DNA of 64,000 nucleotides from Isoptericola cucumis. Lineage in GTDB: Bacteria; Actinomycetota; Actinomycetes; Actinomycetales; Cellulomonadaceae. Positions 1-9,292 of this stretch are shown here, one piece after another; positions within the stretch are counted from its first letter, which is position 1; each line of letters starts with the position of its first letter. The stretch is from the NCBI RefSeq assembly GCF_014635665.1, contig NZ_BMDG01000001.1:408066-472065 (forward strand). Direction: 5' to 3'. The notes below the pieces were generated by a model. It did no database searches, had not been told where the DNA came from, and saw nothing but the letters and a program-made list of their open reading frames with translations. The position numbers and the translations under genes are program-made.

Positions 1-40
1 CGAGCGCCTGCTGCGACATGGTCGTGAGCTTGATGTCCAT
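1..40 (-). CDS. clpB: ClpB-type disaggregase, 5' end only
   Basis: Only the first 13 codons are inside the window, reading MDIKLTTMSQQAL. This matches the usual start of actinobacterial ClpB (MD.KLTT.SQEA). ClpB is the AAA+ ATPase that works with DnaK to dissolve protein aggregates. A strong ribosome site (CCGGAGG) lies about seven bases before the ATG at position 40. The HAIR operator at 101-121 supports the assignment, because HspR-controlled clpB with a HAIR site is established in actinobacteria. The identification rests on few residues plus context. Confidence 0.8.
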   Translation of the reverse strand, partial: MDIKLTTMSQQAL

Positions 41-88
41 GGGACCTCCGGTCTGGCTGGGGAAACGCAGGAAACGTCTGCCAGGAGC

Positions 89-121
89 AACCTCGGCGAG
101 GTTGAGTCTATTCCACTCAAC
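89..121. promoter_or_regulatory. HspR HAIR operator of clpB, with an adjacent palindrome
   Basis: Positions 101-121 read GTTGAGT, seven bases, ACTCAAC. The published HAIR consensus is CTTGAGT-N7-ACTCAAG, so only the outermost base of each arm differs. HspR (MerR family, with DnaK as co-repressor) represses heat-shock genes from this element. Overlapping its left edge is a second perfect palindrome at 89-103 (AACCTCG-G-CGAGGTT). The element lies about 60 bases upstream of the clpB ATG on the minus strand and 65 bases upstream of the lipoprotein gene on the plus strand, so it could affect both. Confidence 0.85.
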
Positions 122-185
122 TTTGCTCGCAAGCGCTGGTCCCGCACGGGTGGCCGGGGTCCCGCGCCTGCGAGATGCTGACCCG

Positions 186-1382
186 GTGAACACTCCGACC
201 CGAGGCGTGCGCCGCCTCCGCACCGCGCTCGCGGCCCTGCTCGCCGCCGTCGGCCTCGTCGCCCTCGCGGGCTGCATGAAGGTCGACATGGACATGACCC
301 TGTCGGAGGACGACACCGTCTCCGGGTCGATGGTCATGGCGATCTCCAACCAGCTCGCCGAGACCATGGGCATGGAGCCCGGCCAGCTCTGGGACCAGGC
401 GGGCGGGGAGCTCCAGCAGGACCTGCCCGAGGGTGCCACGCAGGAGCCGTACTCCGACGACGAGTACACGGGCTCGGAGTTCACGTTCACGGACGCCCCG
501 ATCGAGAACTTCTCGGGCGGCGGCGCCGAGGACCTCTCCATCACGCGCGAGGGCGACGAGTACGTCGTCACCGGGACCATGGACCTGTCCGAGGGTGCCG
601 ACCAGCTCGGTTCCATGCCGGACGGCGTCAAGGACTCCTTCGACGTCCGGATCGCGGTGACGTTCCCCGGGCCCGTCGGCGAGACCAACGGCACGGTCGA
701 CGGCAACACCGTGGTGTGGACGCCGCAGCTCGGCGAGACCACCGAGATCCAGGCGCGGGGTGCGGCCGAGGCGGGCAGCAGCTTCCCGTGGTGGCTCGTC
801 GGGCTCGTCGTCGGGGTGCTCGTCCTCGCGCTCGTCGTGGTCCTCGTCGTGCGCTCGCGGCGCTCCGGCGCCGCCGCCACCGCGCCGCAGGCGGGGCCGG
901 GCGCCGGGCCCGGCGCCGCGTTCGGCGCGGCACCGATGGCCGACCCGGGCACCACCCCCGGCAGCGGCACCGGGCCGACGGCGGAGGAGCAGGTCTTCGG
1001 CACGCGCCCGGCCTCCGCGCCGGAGCCGACGGCGCCGCCCGCCGCGGCACCGGCCCCCACGACCGGCCCCGTCCCCGAGCCGCTCGAGCCCGGCCCCGCC
1101 CCGGAGCCCACGGAGCCGGGCCCTGGCCAGGACGGCGGCACCGGCCCGGTCCCGGAGCCCCTGGAGCCCGCCGAGCCCCGACCCGCCACCGAGCCCACCG
1201 CCCCGGTGCCGCCGTCGGAGCCCGCTGAGCCGGTGCAGCCCACGGAGCCCCCGACACGACCGGTCGAGCCCCACGACCCGACCCGGCCGGTCGACCCGAC
1301 GACGCCGGAGACGCCATCGCCGGAGACGCCGTCGCCGGAGACCCCCGAGCGCCGGCCGACCGATCCTCCGCAGGGTGCCTGA
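186..1382 (+). CDS. LppM-like (DUF3153) lipoprotein with C-terminal membrane segment and Pro-rich tail
   Basis: A 398-residue protein when started at the GTG at 186. That start places a basic N-region and hydrophobic core before a lipobox (LVALAGC, Cys30), so the product is probably a membrane-anchored lipoprotein. Residues about 30-195 form the LppM-like beta-rich domain, followed by one transmembrane helix (about 200-222). The remaining roughly 170 residues are a low-complexity Pro/Glu/Thr tail with repeated PEP and TPET units. LppM of mycobacteria is a cell-envelope protein linked to host interaction, but the role here is unknown. The reading frame extends further upstream, but only this start gives a signal peptide. 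The last 8 bases overlap the next gene, suggesting coupling. Confidence 0.75.
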   Translation: MNTPTRGVRRLRTALAALLAAVGLVALAGCMKVDMDMTLSEDDTVSGSMVMAISNQLAETMGMEPGQLWDQAGGELQQDLPEGATQEPYSDDEYTGSEFTFTDAPIENFSGGGAEDLSITREGDEYVVTGTMDLSEGADQLGSMPDGVKDSFDVRIAVTFPGPVGETNGTVDGNTVVWTPQLGETTEIQARGAAEAGSSFPWWLVGLVVGVLVLALVVVLVVRSRRSGAAATAPQAGPGAGPGAAFGAAPMADPGTTPGSGTGPTAEEQVFGTRPASAPEPTAPPAAAPAPTTGPVPEPLEPGPAPEPTEPGPGQDGGTGPVPEPLEPAEPRPATEPTAPVPPSEPAEPVQPTEPPTRPVEPHDPTRPVDPTTPETPSPETPSPETPERRPTDPPQGA

Positions 1383-2361
1383 CCGGCCGGAGCCGGCGCG
1401 CGGGGCGTGGCGCCCCGACGTCCTCGGCCCCGACTTCGAGGCGCGCACCCTGCCGCTGCCGGGCGGCGCGGAGGCCACGCTGGTGCGCCACGTCCCGTCC
1501 ACGCCCGACGGCCCGGGCGACGACCCCGCGCGCGTCGCGGTGCTGTACGTGCACGGTTTCGTCGACTACTTCTTCCACCCCCACGTGGCACGCGCCGTCG
1601 CCGACCGGGGCCACGCCTTCTACGCCGTCGACCTGCGCGGCCACGGGCGGTCCCTGGCGGCGCACACGGCCGCCGGCCACGACCCGAACCTGGTGACCGA
1701 CCTCGCGCTGTACGCCCAGGACCTCGACGCGGCGGCCGCCGTCGTCCGCGGTGCCGGGCACGAGCGGCTCGTCGTCCTGGGCCACTCGACGGGTGGGCTG
1801 ATTGCCCCGCTGTGGGCGAACGGCCGCCCGGGCCGTGCCGACGCGCTCGTGCTCAACAGCCCCTGGTTGGAGCTCAACGAGGGCTGGTTCGAGCGCGTCC
1901 CGGCGACCTGGGCGATCGACGTGGGCGGGCGCGTCGCGCCGCGGCTCGTGGTCGGCAGGCTCGGCGAGCACTACGGCGGGGCCCTGCACCGCACGACGGG
2001 CGGCGCGTGGGACTACGACCTGGCGTGGAAGCCGCGCGAAGGCTTCCCGGTCCGCTCCGCATGGCTGCGCACGGTGCGGCGCGCGCACCGCCGCGTCGCC
2101 CGCGGCCTCGACCTGACGATCCCGGTGCTCGTCCTCACCTCGGCCCGGTCCGGCCCGGCGCGCCGGTGGCACCCCGAGCTGGTCACGACCGACTCGGTGC
2201 TGGACGTCGCGCAGATTGCGGACCGCGCGCCGCGGCTCGGCACCGACGTCACCCTCGTCCCCGTCCCGGGCGGCGCGCACGACCTCGCCCTCTCCCCCGA
2301 GCCGGCGCGGAGCGCCTACCTGTCCGCCGTCCTGGACTGGGTCGACACGCACGTCCCGTGA
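1375..2361 (+). CDS. Alpha/beta hydrolase (serine hydrolase/lysophospholipase-like)
   Basis: A 328-residue protein with the full alpha/beta-hydrolase set: an oxyanion region YVHGF, a VDLRGHGRS strand, the nucleophile elbow GHSTGG, and a late GGAHDLALS His motif. The arrangement resembles monoacylglycerol lipase or lysophospholipase-type enzymes. No signal peptide is visible, so it is probably cytoplasmic. The start is the GTG at 1375, inside the 3' end of the lipoprotein gene, and the two genes are probably translated together. The substrate cannot be told from sequence. Confidence 0.8.
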   Translation: MPDRPEPARGAWRPDVLGPDFEARTLPLPGGAEATLVRHVPSTPDGPGDDPARVAVLYVHGFVDYFFHPHVARAVADRGHAFYAVDLRGHGRSLAAHTAAGHDPNLVTDLALYAQDLDAAAAVVRGAGHERLVVLGHSTGGLIAPLWANGRPGRADALVLNSPWLELNEGWFERVPATWAIDVGGRVAPRLVVGRLGEHYGGALHRTTGGAWDYDLAWKPREGFPVRSAWLRTVRRAHRRVARGLDLTIPVLVLTSARSGPARRWHPELVTTDSVLDVAQIADRAPRLGTDVTLVPVPGGAHDLALSPEPARSAYLSAVLDWVDTHVP

Positions 2362-2422
2362 CCGCCACGGTCGTGTCCGAATCCCGCTAGCCACCGCCCG
2401 GTGCGCGGGTGAGGATGGCGGC

Positions 2423-4054
2423 ATGGCAGTTCTCGACGACCCGCAGCCGGCGCCCGCGTTCGCCCAGCGGTACCGCGCCATCGCCGCGCGCGACCCCCGC
2501 TTCGACGGCCAGTTCTACACGGCCGTGCGCACCACCGGGATCTACTGCCGCCCGTCGTGCCCGGCCCGTACCCCCAAGCCGGAGAACGTCACGTTCTACC
2601 TGACGTCGGCCGCCGCGCACGACGCCGGGTACCGCGCGTGCAAGCGGTGCCTGCCCGAGGCGGCCCCCGGCACGCCGGAGTGGGACCTGCGGCACGACGT
2701 CGCCGCCCGCGCGATGCGGCTCATCACGGACGGCGTCGTGGACCGCGACGGCGTGGAAGGCCTCGCCGCCCGCCTGGGCTACAGCGCGCGGCAGGTGCAC
2801 CGGCTGCTCACCGCCGAGCTCGGCGCCGGCCCGATCGCCCTCGCCCGCGCCCAGCGTGCGCAGACGGCGCGGGCGTTGGTCGTCGGCACGGACCTCCCGC
2901 TGGCCGACGTCGCGTTCGCGGCGGGCTTCGGCTCGATCCGGCAGTTCAACGACACCGTGGCGGAGGTCTTCGACGTCACCCCCAGCGCGCTGCGCGCCCG
3001 CGCCCGCCGCGGTCGCGGGCCCCGGAACCGCCCGGCCCTGGTCTCCCCGCACGGGGCCCCTGCCGTCCCGGGGCCCGACAGCGGCACGGCTCCCGTGCCG
3101 GGAGGCGCGGCCTGCGTCGCCCGCGTGCGGCTCGCGCTGGAGCTGCCGGTGCGCGAGCCGTTCGACGCCCGCGGCGTCGTCGGCTTCCTCGCCGCCCGCG
3201 CCGTCGACGGCGTCGAGACCGCCACCCTGGCCGGCCCGGACGTGCGGTACGCGCGCACCCTCACGCTGCCCCACGGGCCCGGCGCGGCGGAGGTCTCCGC
3301 CGGGCCGGGCGTCGGCCCCGGGCGCGTCGCGGTGCGCCTCGAGCTCGCCACGGCCGCGGACGTCCCGGTGGCGGTCGCCCGGCTGCGGCGGCTCCTCGAC
3401 CTGGACGCCGACCCGGTCGCCGTCGACACCGCGCTCGGCGACGACCCGGCGCTCGCCCCGCTCGTCGCGGCGATGCCCGGCATCCGCGTCCCCGGCGCCG
3501 TCGACCCGCACGAGCTCGTCGTGCGGGCGATCGTCGGCCAACAGATCAGCGTCGCCGCCGCCCGCACCCACCTCGGGCGCCTGGCCGCCGCCGTCGGCAC
3601 GGCCTACGACTCCGGCATCGACGGGCTGACCCGCCTGTTCCCGACGGCGGCCCAGGTCGCGGGCGGCGCCGAGCAGCTGCGCCTGCCTGCCCGCTCCCGC
3701 GCCGCGGTGGCCGGCACCGCACGGGCGCTGGCCGACGGCGACCTGGTGGTCGACGTCGGCGCGGACGCCGGCGCCCTGCGCGATGCCCTGGTCGCCCGGC
3801 CGGGCATCGGGCCCTGGACCGCGGCGTACGTCGCGATGCGGGTGCTCGGCGACCCCGACGCCTGGCTCGACGGCGACGTCGCCCTGCTCGCCGGCGCGCA
3901 GGCCGCCGGCATCACCCTCCCCGACGCCGGGCGTGCGGCCCGGTCGTCCGCCCTGCGCTCCCGTGCCGCGCGCTGGGCGCCGTGGCGCTCGTACGCCGCG
4001 GTGCACCTGTGGCGTCACGCCCTGCCGACCGACCGACCGAAGGAGACCCGATGA
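2423..4054 (+). CDS. Ada N-domain / AraC / AlkA fusion: methyl-phosphotriester sensor and 3-methyladenine DNA glycosylase
   Basis: A 543-residue three-domain protein. Residues 10-80 are the Ada Zn domain with Cys42, Cys46, Cys73 and Cys76 (GIYCRPSC and CKRC). One of these accepts methyl groups from phosphotriesters and switches the protein to an activator. Residues about 85-195 hold the AraC helix-turn-helix pair. Residues about 230-540 are an AlkA glycosylase with the helix-hairpin-helix [12 protein letters not shown] and the catalytic Asp region (WLDGD). The Ada C-terminal methyltransferase is absent but is supplied by the next gene, which overlaps by 4 bases. The same split is known from mycobacterial ada/alkA-ogt. 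The ATG at 2423 precedes the conserved start of the domain. Confidence 0.9.
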   Translation: MAVLDDPQPAPAFAQRYRAIAARDPRFDGQFYTAVRTTGIYCRPSCPARTPKPENVTFYLTSAAAHDAGYRACKRCLPEAAPGTPEWDLRHDVAARAMRLITDGVVDRDGVEGLAARLGYSARQVHRLLTAELGAGPIALARAQRAQTARALVVGTDLPLADVAFAAGFGSIRQFNDTVAEVFDVTPSALRARARRGRGPRNRPALVSPHGAPAVPGPDSGTAPVPGGAACVARVRLALELPVREPFDARGVVGFLAARAVDGVETATLAGPDVRYARTLTLPHGPGAAEVSAGPGVGPGRVAVRLELATAADVPVAVARLRRLLDLDADPVAVDTALGDDPALAPLVAAMPGIRVPGAVDPHELVVRAIVGQQISVAAARTHLGRLAAAVGTAYDSGIDGLTRLFPTAAQVAGGAEQLRLPARSRAAVAGTARALADGDLVVDVGADAGALRDALVARPGIGPWTAAYVAMRVLGDPDAWLDGDVALLAGAQAAGITLPDAGRAARSSALRSRAARWAPWRSYAAVHLWRHALPTDRPKETR

Positions 4055-4608
4055 GCACCGTGACCGACCCCACGACCGCCACCAGCACCAGGACCGCCAC
4101 CAGCACGACGACCGACACCCCCGACGGGCCGTTCACGGTCGTCGTCGCGGCGGACGGCGCCGTGCTCGCCTCGGGCTGGACGGACGACGTCGCGTCGCTG
4201 GTCGCGCTCACCCACCCCGACGTCCGGCCGGCGGAGGTCGTCGCGACGGGCGCCGACGACCCGGTCGTCGCACCGGCCGTGGCGGCGGTGCACGCCTACT
4301 ACGCCGGCGACGTGCACGCGATCGACGCGGTCCCCGTGCGCCAGTCGTCCGGCCCGTACCGGTCGCACGCGTGGGACGTGCTGCGCACGGTCGAGGCCGG
4401 CGACCCGGTGACGTACACCCGCTACGCGGAGCTGTCGGGCCGGCCGGCGGCGGTGCGCGCCGCCGCTGGCGCGTGCGCGATGAACGCGGCCGCGCTGTTC
4501 GTGCCGTGCCACCGTGTGCTGCGCACCGACGGTGGCCTCGGCGGTTTCCGGTACGGCGTCGAGGTGAAGCGACGCCTGCTGGACCACGAGGCAAGGCACG
4601 CCGGCTGA
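4051..4608 (+). CDS. ogt: Methylated-DNA--protein-cysteine S-methyltransferase
   Basis: A 185-residue protein with the suicide-acceptor motif VPCHRV (Cys153), preceded by the helix-turn-helix region [19 protein letters not shown]. It removes O6-methylguanine and O4-methylthymine lesions by irreversible transfer to Cys153. The first about 25 residues are a Thr/Ser-rich low-complexity leader not normal for the family. The ATG overlaps the stop of the Ada-AlkA gene (ATGA), with AAGGAG upstream, so the two repair proteins are made together and probably form an adaptive-response unit. Confidence 0.92.
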   Translation: MSTVTDPTTATSTRTATSTTTDTPDGPFTVVVAADGAVLASGWTDDVASLVALTHPDVRPAEVVATGADDPVVAPAVAAVHAYYAGDVHAIDAVPVRQSSGPYRSHAWDVLRTVEAGDPVTYTRYAELSGRPAAVRAAAGACAMNAAALFVPCHRVLRTDGGLGGFRYGVEVKRRLLDHEARHAG

Positions 4609-4638
4609 CCCCCGCCGAGGGCAGGAGATCGGCGCGGG

Positions 4639-5652
4639 TCAGCCTGCGGCGGGCCGCAGCGACGGCTCCTCGGGCACGGAGACGGTGAACACCGCGCCGG
4701 CGACGGCGGGCGAGCGGACCGCCGCGCGCTCCAGCTCGTCGAGCCGCCGGGCCACCGACTCCTCCCGCTCGTTGCCCCGCAGGTCCACGCTGGCCACCAG
4801 GTAGAGCGACCGCGGCCCCACGTACTCCAGCCGCAGGTACGTCACGCGCTCCACCTGCGGCATCTCCAGCAGGTGCGCGAGGACGGCGTCGCGCGTGCCG
4901 GGCAGCGCCGCCTCGCCCACGAGGAACCGCCGGTTGCGGTCCACCAGCACCAGCGACACCACGGCCAGCACGACGCCCACCACGATCGAGCCGACCGCGT
5001 CGGGCACGGGCGACCCGGTGAGCTGGTGGGCCAGCACCCCGCCGAACGCGACCACGAGGCCGACGAGCGCCGCGGCGTCCTCGGCGAACACGGCGCGCAG
5101 CGTCGGGTCGGAGGTAACGAGCACGTGGTGCAGTACCTCCCGCTCCACCTTCTTCGCCTCCGCGCGGGCCTGCCGGGTCGCCTGCAGGAACGAGATCCCC
5201 TCGAGCACGAAGGCCGCGCCCAGCACCGCGTACGCGATCCCGAAGTCGCTGGCCGGCTCGGGGTGCACGAGCTCCTGGATGCCGTGCGTGATCGACACGC
5301 CCGCGCCGACCGCGAACAGCCCGATCGCCGCGAACATCGACCACACGTAGGCCTCGCGCCCGAAGCCCAGCGGGTGCTCCGCGTCCGCGGCACGGCGCGA
5401 CCGCCGGTCGGCGATCAGCAGGAACACCTCGTTGCCCGTGTCCGCCCACGAGTGCACCGCCTCGGCGAGCATGGAGGCCGAGCCGGTGAGGACGGCGGCC
5501 GCCGACTTCGCCACCGCCACGAGCGCGTTCGCGACGAAGGCGATGACGACGGTCAGCGTGCTCTCGCCCGTGGCCCCGGTCTGCGCGACCCGCGGGCTGG
5601 CGGACTCCGCGACACCTCGTGACGGGTCGAGGTCGCTGTCGTCGCCGGTCAT
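4639..5652 (-). CDS. Cation diffusion facilitator (CDF) metal/proton antiporter
   Basis: A 337-residue membrane protein. After a polar N-terminus of about 30 residues come the CDF transmembrane helices. The first helices carry EAVHSWADTGNE, matching the HxxxD metal-site signature of CDF transporters, and a second site lies near AALVGLVVAFGG. The C-terminal part (about 230-330) looks like the cytoplasmic ferredoxin-like metal-sensing domain. Such proteins export Zn, Fe, Mn or Co in exchange for protons, and the metal cannot be assigned. It ends convergently 30 bases from ogt and is transcribed in the same direction as the mrp operon, which ends next to it. Confidence 0.85.
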   Translation of the reverse strand: MTGDDSDLDPSRGVAESASPRVAQTGATGESTLTVVIAFVANALVAVAKSAAAVLTGSASMLAEAVHSWADTGNEVFLLIADRRSRRAADAEHPLGFGREAYVWSMFAAIGLFAVGAGVSITHGIQELVHPEPASDFGIAYAVLGAAFVLEGISFLQATRQARAEAKKVEREVLHHVLVTSDPTLRAVFAEDAAALVGLVVAFGGVLAHQLTGSPVPDAVGSIVVGVVLAVVSLVLVDRNRRFLVGEAALPGTRDAVLAHLLEMPQVERVTYLRLEYVGPRSLYLVASVDLRGNEREESVARRLDELERAAVRSPAVAGAVFTVSVPEEPSLRPAAG

Positions 5653-5735
5653 GGTGCCGGTCTACCAGCCGCCCGCCCGCGGCGCGCGGCGGCGCCAGCC
5701 TCCCGGGCCCGGGCCTGTCGAGCCGGCGGACGGGG

Positions 5736-6107
5736 TCAGTGCGGGTCGTCGGTGCTGCTCGGGTCCATCTCGTTGGGCTGCAGCTCCGTCTCGTCGACCT
5801 TGCCGGTACGGAAGCCCGCCCGGCTGACGAGGTGTGCCCCGACCGGCGCCGTCGCGAGCTGGAAGATGACGACCAGCACGAGCATCGCGACCGCCGACCA
5901 GTTCCGCACGCGCAGGGCGAGCGCCGTGAGGCCGAGGATGAGCCCGAGCACCTGCGGCTTCGTCACCGCGTGCATCCGCGCCAGGAGCGAGGGGAAGCGC
6001 AGCGTGCCGACACCCGCCGCGAACGTGAGGAACGCCCCCGCGAGCAGGCACACCGCCGCGACGGTGTCGGCCACCGTCGTCCAGAACCCGGCGTCGACGT
6101 CGGTCAT
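5736..6107 (-). CDS. mrpG: Mrp Na+/H+ antiporter subunit G
   Basis: A 123-residue protein with three hydrophobic segments and the conserved stretch GTLRFPSLLARMHAVTKPQ, typical of MrpG/MnhG/PhaG. It is a small membrane subunit of the multi-protein cation/proton antiporter. It is the last gene of the six-gene operon and overlaps mrpF by 4 bases. A polar Asp/Glu-rich tail of about 20 residues ends the protein. Confidence 0.92.
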   Translation of the reverse strand: MTDVDAGFWTTVADTVAAVCLLAGAFLTFAAGVGTLRFPSLLARMHAVTKPQVLGLILGLTALALRVRNWSAVAMLVLVVIFQLATAPVGAHLVSRAGFRTGKVDETELQPNEMDPSSTDDPH

Positions 6108-6508
6108 GACCTGTTCCTCCGCTCGCGCCGGTCGCCGTCGGCCTCGTCCGACTCACCGGGGTGGTCGCCGCCGAACTGCTCCCCCCGGGGCACGTCGGCG
6201 GCGCGCGCCTGGGCTGCGACCTCCTCCGGCGAGCGCACCTCGCCGTCGCCGTCGGGCTCGCGCGCGACGAAGCGAGAGATGACGACCGACCCGACGAAGC
6301 CCACCAGGGACAGGGCGACGAGGATGGGGATGGTCTCCGTGCGCCGCGACCAGGCCGCCTCGATCGCGATCGCGCCGACCAGGCTCGCCGTCAGCAGGTC
6401 GAGCCCCAGGGCGCGGTCCAGCATGGACGGCCCTTTCTCGATGCGCCGGAGCGCGAGCAGCGCCGCCGACACGACGAGCACCGCGGCGACCACGACCACG
6501 ACCGCCAT
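6104..6508 (-). CDS. mrpF: Mrp Na+/H+ antiporter subunit F
   Basis: A 134-residue protein with three predicted helices and the family motif RIEKGPSMLDRALGLDLL. In other bacteria MrpF is a short subunit of about 90 residues needed for assembly of the antiporter and linked to cholate/Na+ efflux. This copy has an extra about 45-residue charged C-terminal tail (Glu/Arg/Asp rich). It overlaps mrpG by 4 bases and mrpE by 1 base. Confidence 0.9.
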   Translation of the reverse strand: MAVVVVVAAVLVVSAALLALRRIEKGPSMLDRALGLDLLTASLVGAIAIEAAWSRRTETIPILVALSLVGFVGSVVISRFVAREPDGDGEVRSPEEVAAQARAADVPRGEQFGGDHPGESDEADGDRRERRNRS

Positions 6509-7116
6509 CAGCCCTCCCCCTCCGTCGTCCGGACCGTGTCCACGACCGACCGGCCGTCGGGCATGCCGCAGCGGGCGAGCACCTCGTCCGAGGCGAGGGC
6601 GCGCAGCACACGCGCCTCGAGCGCGAGGATGTCACGACGCACCCCGTCCAGGCCGCCGGACGCCTCGATGTCGAGCACGTGCAGGAACAGGATCCCGGCG
6701 TCCCGCCGCGTCTCGATCACCAGCGAGCCCGGCACCAGCGTGGACAGGACCGCCGTCAGCGTGAGGTAGACGTCCTGTGCGTTGCGCAGCCGCACCTGCA
6801 CGACCGCCCCGTGGGGCGCCGGGCCGGGGCGCAGCGCCACCCACGCGACCTTGAACGACGCGACCACGAGGTCGGACAGGAACCTCCCCGCCAGGTTCAG
6901 GAACGGGACCAGGCGGAACCGGCCGTCGGACACGATCGGCGGCAGCGGGAAGACGACGACGAGGAACACGGCCAGCGCCAGCCCGGCGAGGACGTTCGCC
7001 CACGACAGGTCGCCCCACAGCAGCACCCAGATGACGGTGAGGACGACGAGGGCGGGCCACTGCGCGCTCAGCAGGCGCACGCGGCGCGCTGCCCGTCGGC
7101 GGGGGTGCAGGCTCAC
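6508..7116 (-). CDS. mrpE: Mrp Na+/H+ antiporter subunit E
   Basis: A 202-residue protein of normal family length. Two or three N-terminal helices (WPALVVLTVIWVLLWGDLSW, then a VFLVVVFPLPP segment) are followed by a soluble part containing TLVPGSLVIETRRDAGILFLHVLD, a hallmark of MrpE/MnhE/PhaE. The start is a GTG at 7116 that overlaps the end of mrpD by 4 bases. Confidence 0.92.
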   Translation of the reverse strand: MSLHPRRRAARRVRLLSAQWPALVVLTVIWVLLWGDLSWANVLAGLALAVFLVVVFPLPPIVSDGRFRLVPFLNLAGRFLSDLVVASFKVAWVALRPGPAPHGAVVQVRLRNAQDVYLTLTAVLSTLVPGSLVIETRRDAGILFLHVLDIEASGGLDGVRRDILALEARVLRALASDEVLARCGMPDGRSVVDTVRTTEGEG

Positions 7117-8750
7117 GGCGCCTCACCTCCGGGCTCGCCGGCCGACTTCCCGCCGGACTCCCCCACGATCTCGGCCGACTCGCCGGTGCCGCGTTCCGAC
7201 CCGCCCGGGAAGACGGCGTCGACGTACGAGTGCCCGTCCATCGACGCGCTCGCGGCCCGCTCGGCGTACCCGTACAGCGGCCCGGCCGCGACGGTGAGCA
7301 GGAGCCCGAACGCGACGAGGGCGCCGGTGGGCCAGACCATGCCGCGCGGGAGCGGCACGTGCGGCTCGATCTCGGGCGGCGCGGTCTGCCAGAACGCCTT
7401 GTTCCACGCCTTGACGACCGCGTAGAGGGTGAGGAGCGACGTCACGACCGAGCCGACGACGAGCGCCCACGCGAGGCCGGACCCGTTGGTCACGCCCTCG
7501 GTGAGCAGCCCCACCTTGCCGAGGAACCCGGACATCGGCGGGATGCCGGCGAGGTTGAGCGCCGGCACGAAGAACAGCAGGGCCAGGCCCGGGGCCAGCT
7601 TGGCGAGGCCGCCGAGCTTGTCGAGCGACGTCGACCCGCCCCTCCACTCGACGAGCCCCACGACGAGGAACAGCGCCGTCTGGACGGAGATGTGGTGCAC
7701 GACGTAGTAGATCGCGGCCGCGGTGCCCGCCTCGGAGGCGAGCGCGACGCCGAAGATCATGAAGCCGATGTGGCTCACCAGGGTGAACGACAGCAGACGT
7801 TTGACGTCGTTCTGGGCCACGGCGCCGAGGATCCCGATGACCATCGTCAGCAGCGCGAGCACGAGGAGCACCTGGTCGACCGTCTCGTCGACCGGGAACA
7901 GGAGGGTCTGCACGCGCAGGATCGCGTAGACGCCCACCTTGGTGAGCAGCCCGGCGAACACGGCGGTGACCGGTGCGGGCGCCGTCGGGTACGAGTCCGG
8001 CAGCCAGGCCGACAGCGGGAAGATCGCCGCCTTGATGCCGAACGCCAGGAGCAGCAGCAGCTGCAGCGCGAGGCGCACGGTCGGGTCGATCTCGGGCAGC
8101 CGCATCGCGAGCTGCGCCATGTTCACCGTGCCGGTGGCCGCATAGACCAGGCCGATCGCCGACAGGATGAGCAGCGACGACATCAGGGCGACGATCACGT
8201 ACACCGACCCGGCGCGGATCCGTTCCGCGGTGCCGCCGAGGGTCAGGAGCACGGAGGACGCGGCGAGCAGGATCTCGAAGCCCACGTAGAGGTTGAACAG
8301 GTCGCCCGACAGGAACGCGTTGGCGACGCCGGCCGACAGGACGAGGAACGTGGGGTGGAAGATCGCGACGGGGATGGCGTCGCCCACGCGGCCCGGCTTC
8401 TCGTCCCCGGTGTCCCCCTCGGGCACGCCCTGGCCCAGGGAGTACAGGAGCACGCACAGCAGCATCACGCCGCTGACGGTGAGCATGAGCGCCGAGAGCC
8501 GGTCGGCCACCAGGTCGATGCCGACCGGGGCCGCCCACCCGCCGACGTCGACCACGATCGGGCCCGAGTCCGCCGCCACGACCAGCGCCGCCGACGCGGC
8601 CGTGGTCGCGGCCAGCGCCGTGACGCTGATGACGCGCTGGGCGGTGGCGAAGCGGTGCAGCGCCAGCGTCAGGCCCGCCGCGAACAGGGGCAGCAGGACG
8701 GGCAGCGGGACGAGCGTCGCGACGCTCCACAGGGGCTCGGCACCGGTCAT
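7113..8750 (-). CDS. mrpD: Mrp Na+/H+ antiporter subunit D (NuoN/NuoM-like)
   Basis: A 545-residue polytopic protein related to complex I proton-pumping subunits. It carries the family core, including FEILLAASSVLL, a Lys-bearing helix (FGIKAAIFPLSAWLPDSYPTA) and ISVQTALFLVVG. MrpD and MrpA are the two subunits thought to move ions. The ATG at 8750 overlaps mrpC by 4 bases. The last about 40 residues are a Gly/Ser/Glu-rich extension (ESAEIVGESGGKSAGEPGGE) not usual for the family. Confidence 0.93.
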   Translation of the reverse strand: MTGAEPLWSVATLVPLPVLLPLFAAGLTLALHRFATAQRVISVTALAATTAASAALVVAADSGPIVVDVGGWAAPVGIDLVADRLSALMLTVSGVMLLCVLLYSLGQGVPEGDTGDEKPGRVGDAIPVAIFHPTFLVLSAGVANAFLSGDLFNLYVGFEILLAASSVLLTLGGTAERIRAGSVYVIVALMSSLLILSAIGLVYAATGTVNMAQLAMRLPEIDPTVRLALQLLLLLAFGIKAAIFPLSAWLPDSYPTAPAPVTAVFAGLLTKVGVYAILRVQTLLFPVDETVDQVLLVLALLTMVIGILGAVAQNDVKRLLSFTLVSHIGFMIFGVALASEAGTAAAIYYVVHHISVQTALFLVVGLVEWRGGSTSLDKLGGLAKLAPGLALLFFVPALNLAGIPPMSGFLGKVGLLTEGVTNGSGLAWALVVGSVVTSLLTLYAVVKAWNKAFWQTAPPEIEPHVPLPRGMVWPTGALVAFGLLLTVAAGPLYGYAERAASASMDGHSYVDAVFPGGSERGTGESAEIVGESGGKSAGEPGGEAP

Positions 8751-9292
8751 CGCGGCCCCTCCTTCGTGTCCTTCGTGGGCCGCGGGGCCCGCTCGTCCTT
8801 CGGGGGCCTCTCGTCGTCCTCGTCGCCTGCGACCTCGTCGAAGACCTCGGCGGCCTCCTCGTCGAGGGTCTCGCCGGTCTCGACGTCGTCGGCGTCCTCG
8901 AACGCCGGGGCGTTGATCGCCGCGTGCCGCGCGACGCGGCGGTCCTCGACGTCGTCGGCGACCTCGTCGTGGCCGTTCAGCTGCCACGACCGGTAGGCCA
9001 TCGCGAGGACGAACGAGGTCAGCGCGAGGGTGATGACGATCGAGGTGAGCACCATGGCCTGCGCGAGCGGGTCGCTCATCCGCACCGAGGGCGGGGCGTT
9101 GCCCACGATCGGCGACGCGCCCGCCCGCCCGCCGGCGACCAGCAGCATGAGGTTGATGCCGTTGCCGACGAGGACGAAGCCGAGCAGCACCCGGGTGAGG
9201 GGACGCTCGAGCATCAGGTAGATGCCGCTGGCCCACAGGACGCCGACGGCCAGCACCAGCACCGCGGAGGGCGTGTTCTCCAGGACGGTCAT
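8747..9292 (-). CDS. mrpC: Mrp Na+/H+ antiporter subunit C (NuoK-like) with long acidic tail
   Basis: A 181-residue protein. Residues 1-110 are a standard NuoK-like MrpC (RVLLGFVLVGNGINLMLL, then DPLAQAMVLTSIVITLAL), with three helices. The remaining about 70 residues are a hydrophilic, strongly acidic tail rich in Asp and Glu and ending in a basic Lys/Arg/Pro stretch, which MrpC proteins of about 115 residues lack. It is coupled by 4-base overlaps to mrpAB and mrpD. Confidence 0.92.
   Translation of the reverse strand: MTVLENTPSAVLVLAVGVLWASGIYLMLERPLTRVLLGFVLVGNGINLMLLVAGGRAGASPIVGNAPPSVRMSDPLAQAMVLTSIVITLALTSFVLAMAYRSWQLNGHDEVADDVEDRRVARHAAINAPAFEDADDVETGETLDEEAAEVFDEVAGDEDDERPPKDERAPRPTKDTKEGPR

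Noticed and set aside
4208..5449. A 413-codon minus-strand protein overlapping the CDF transporter
   Set aside because: It is an Arg/Gly/Ala-rich shadow of the real CDF gene in another frame.
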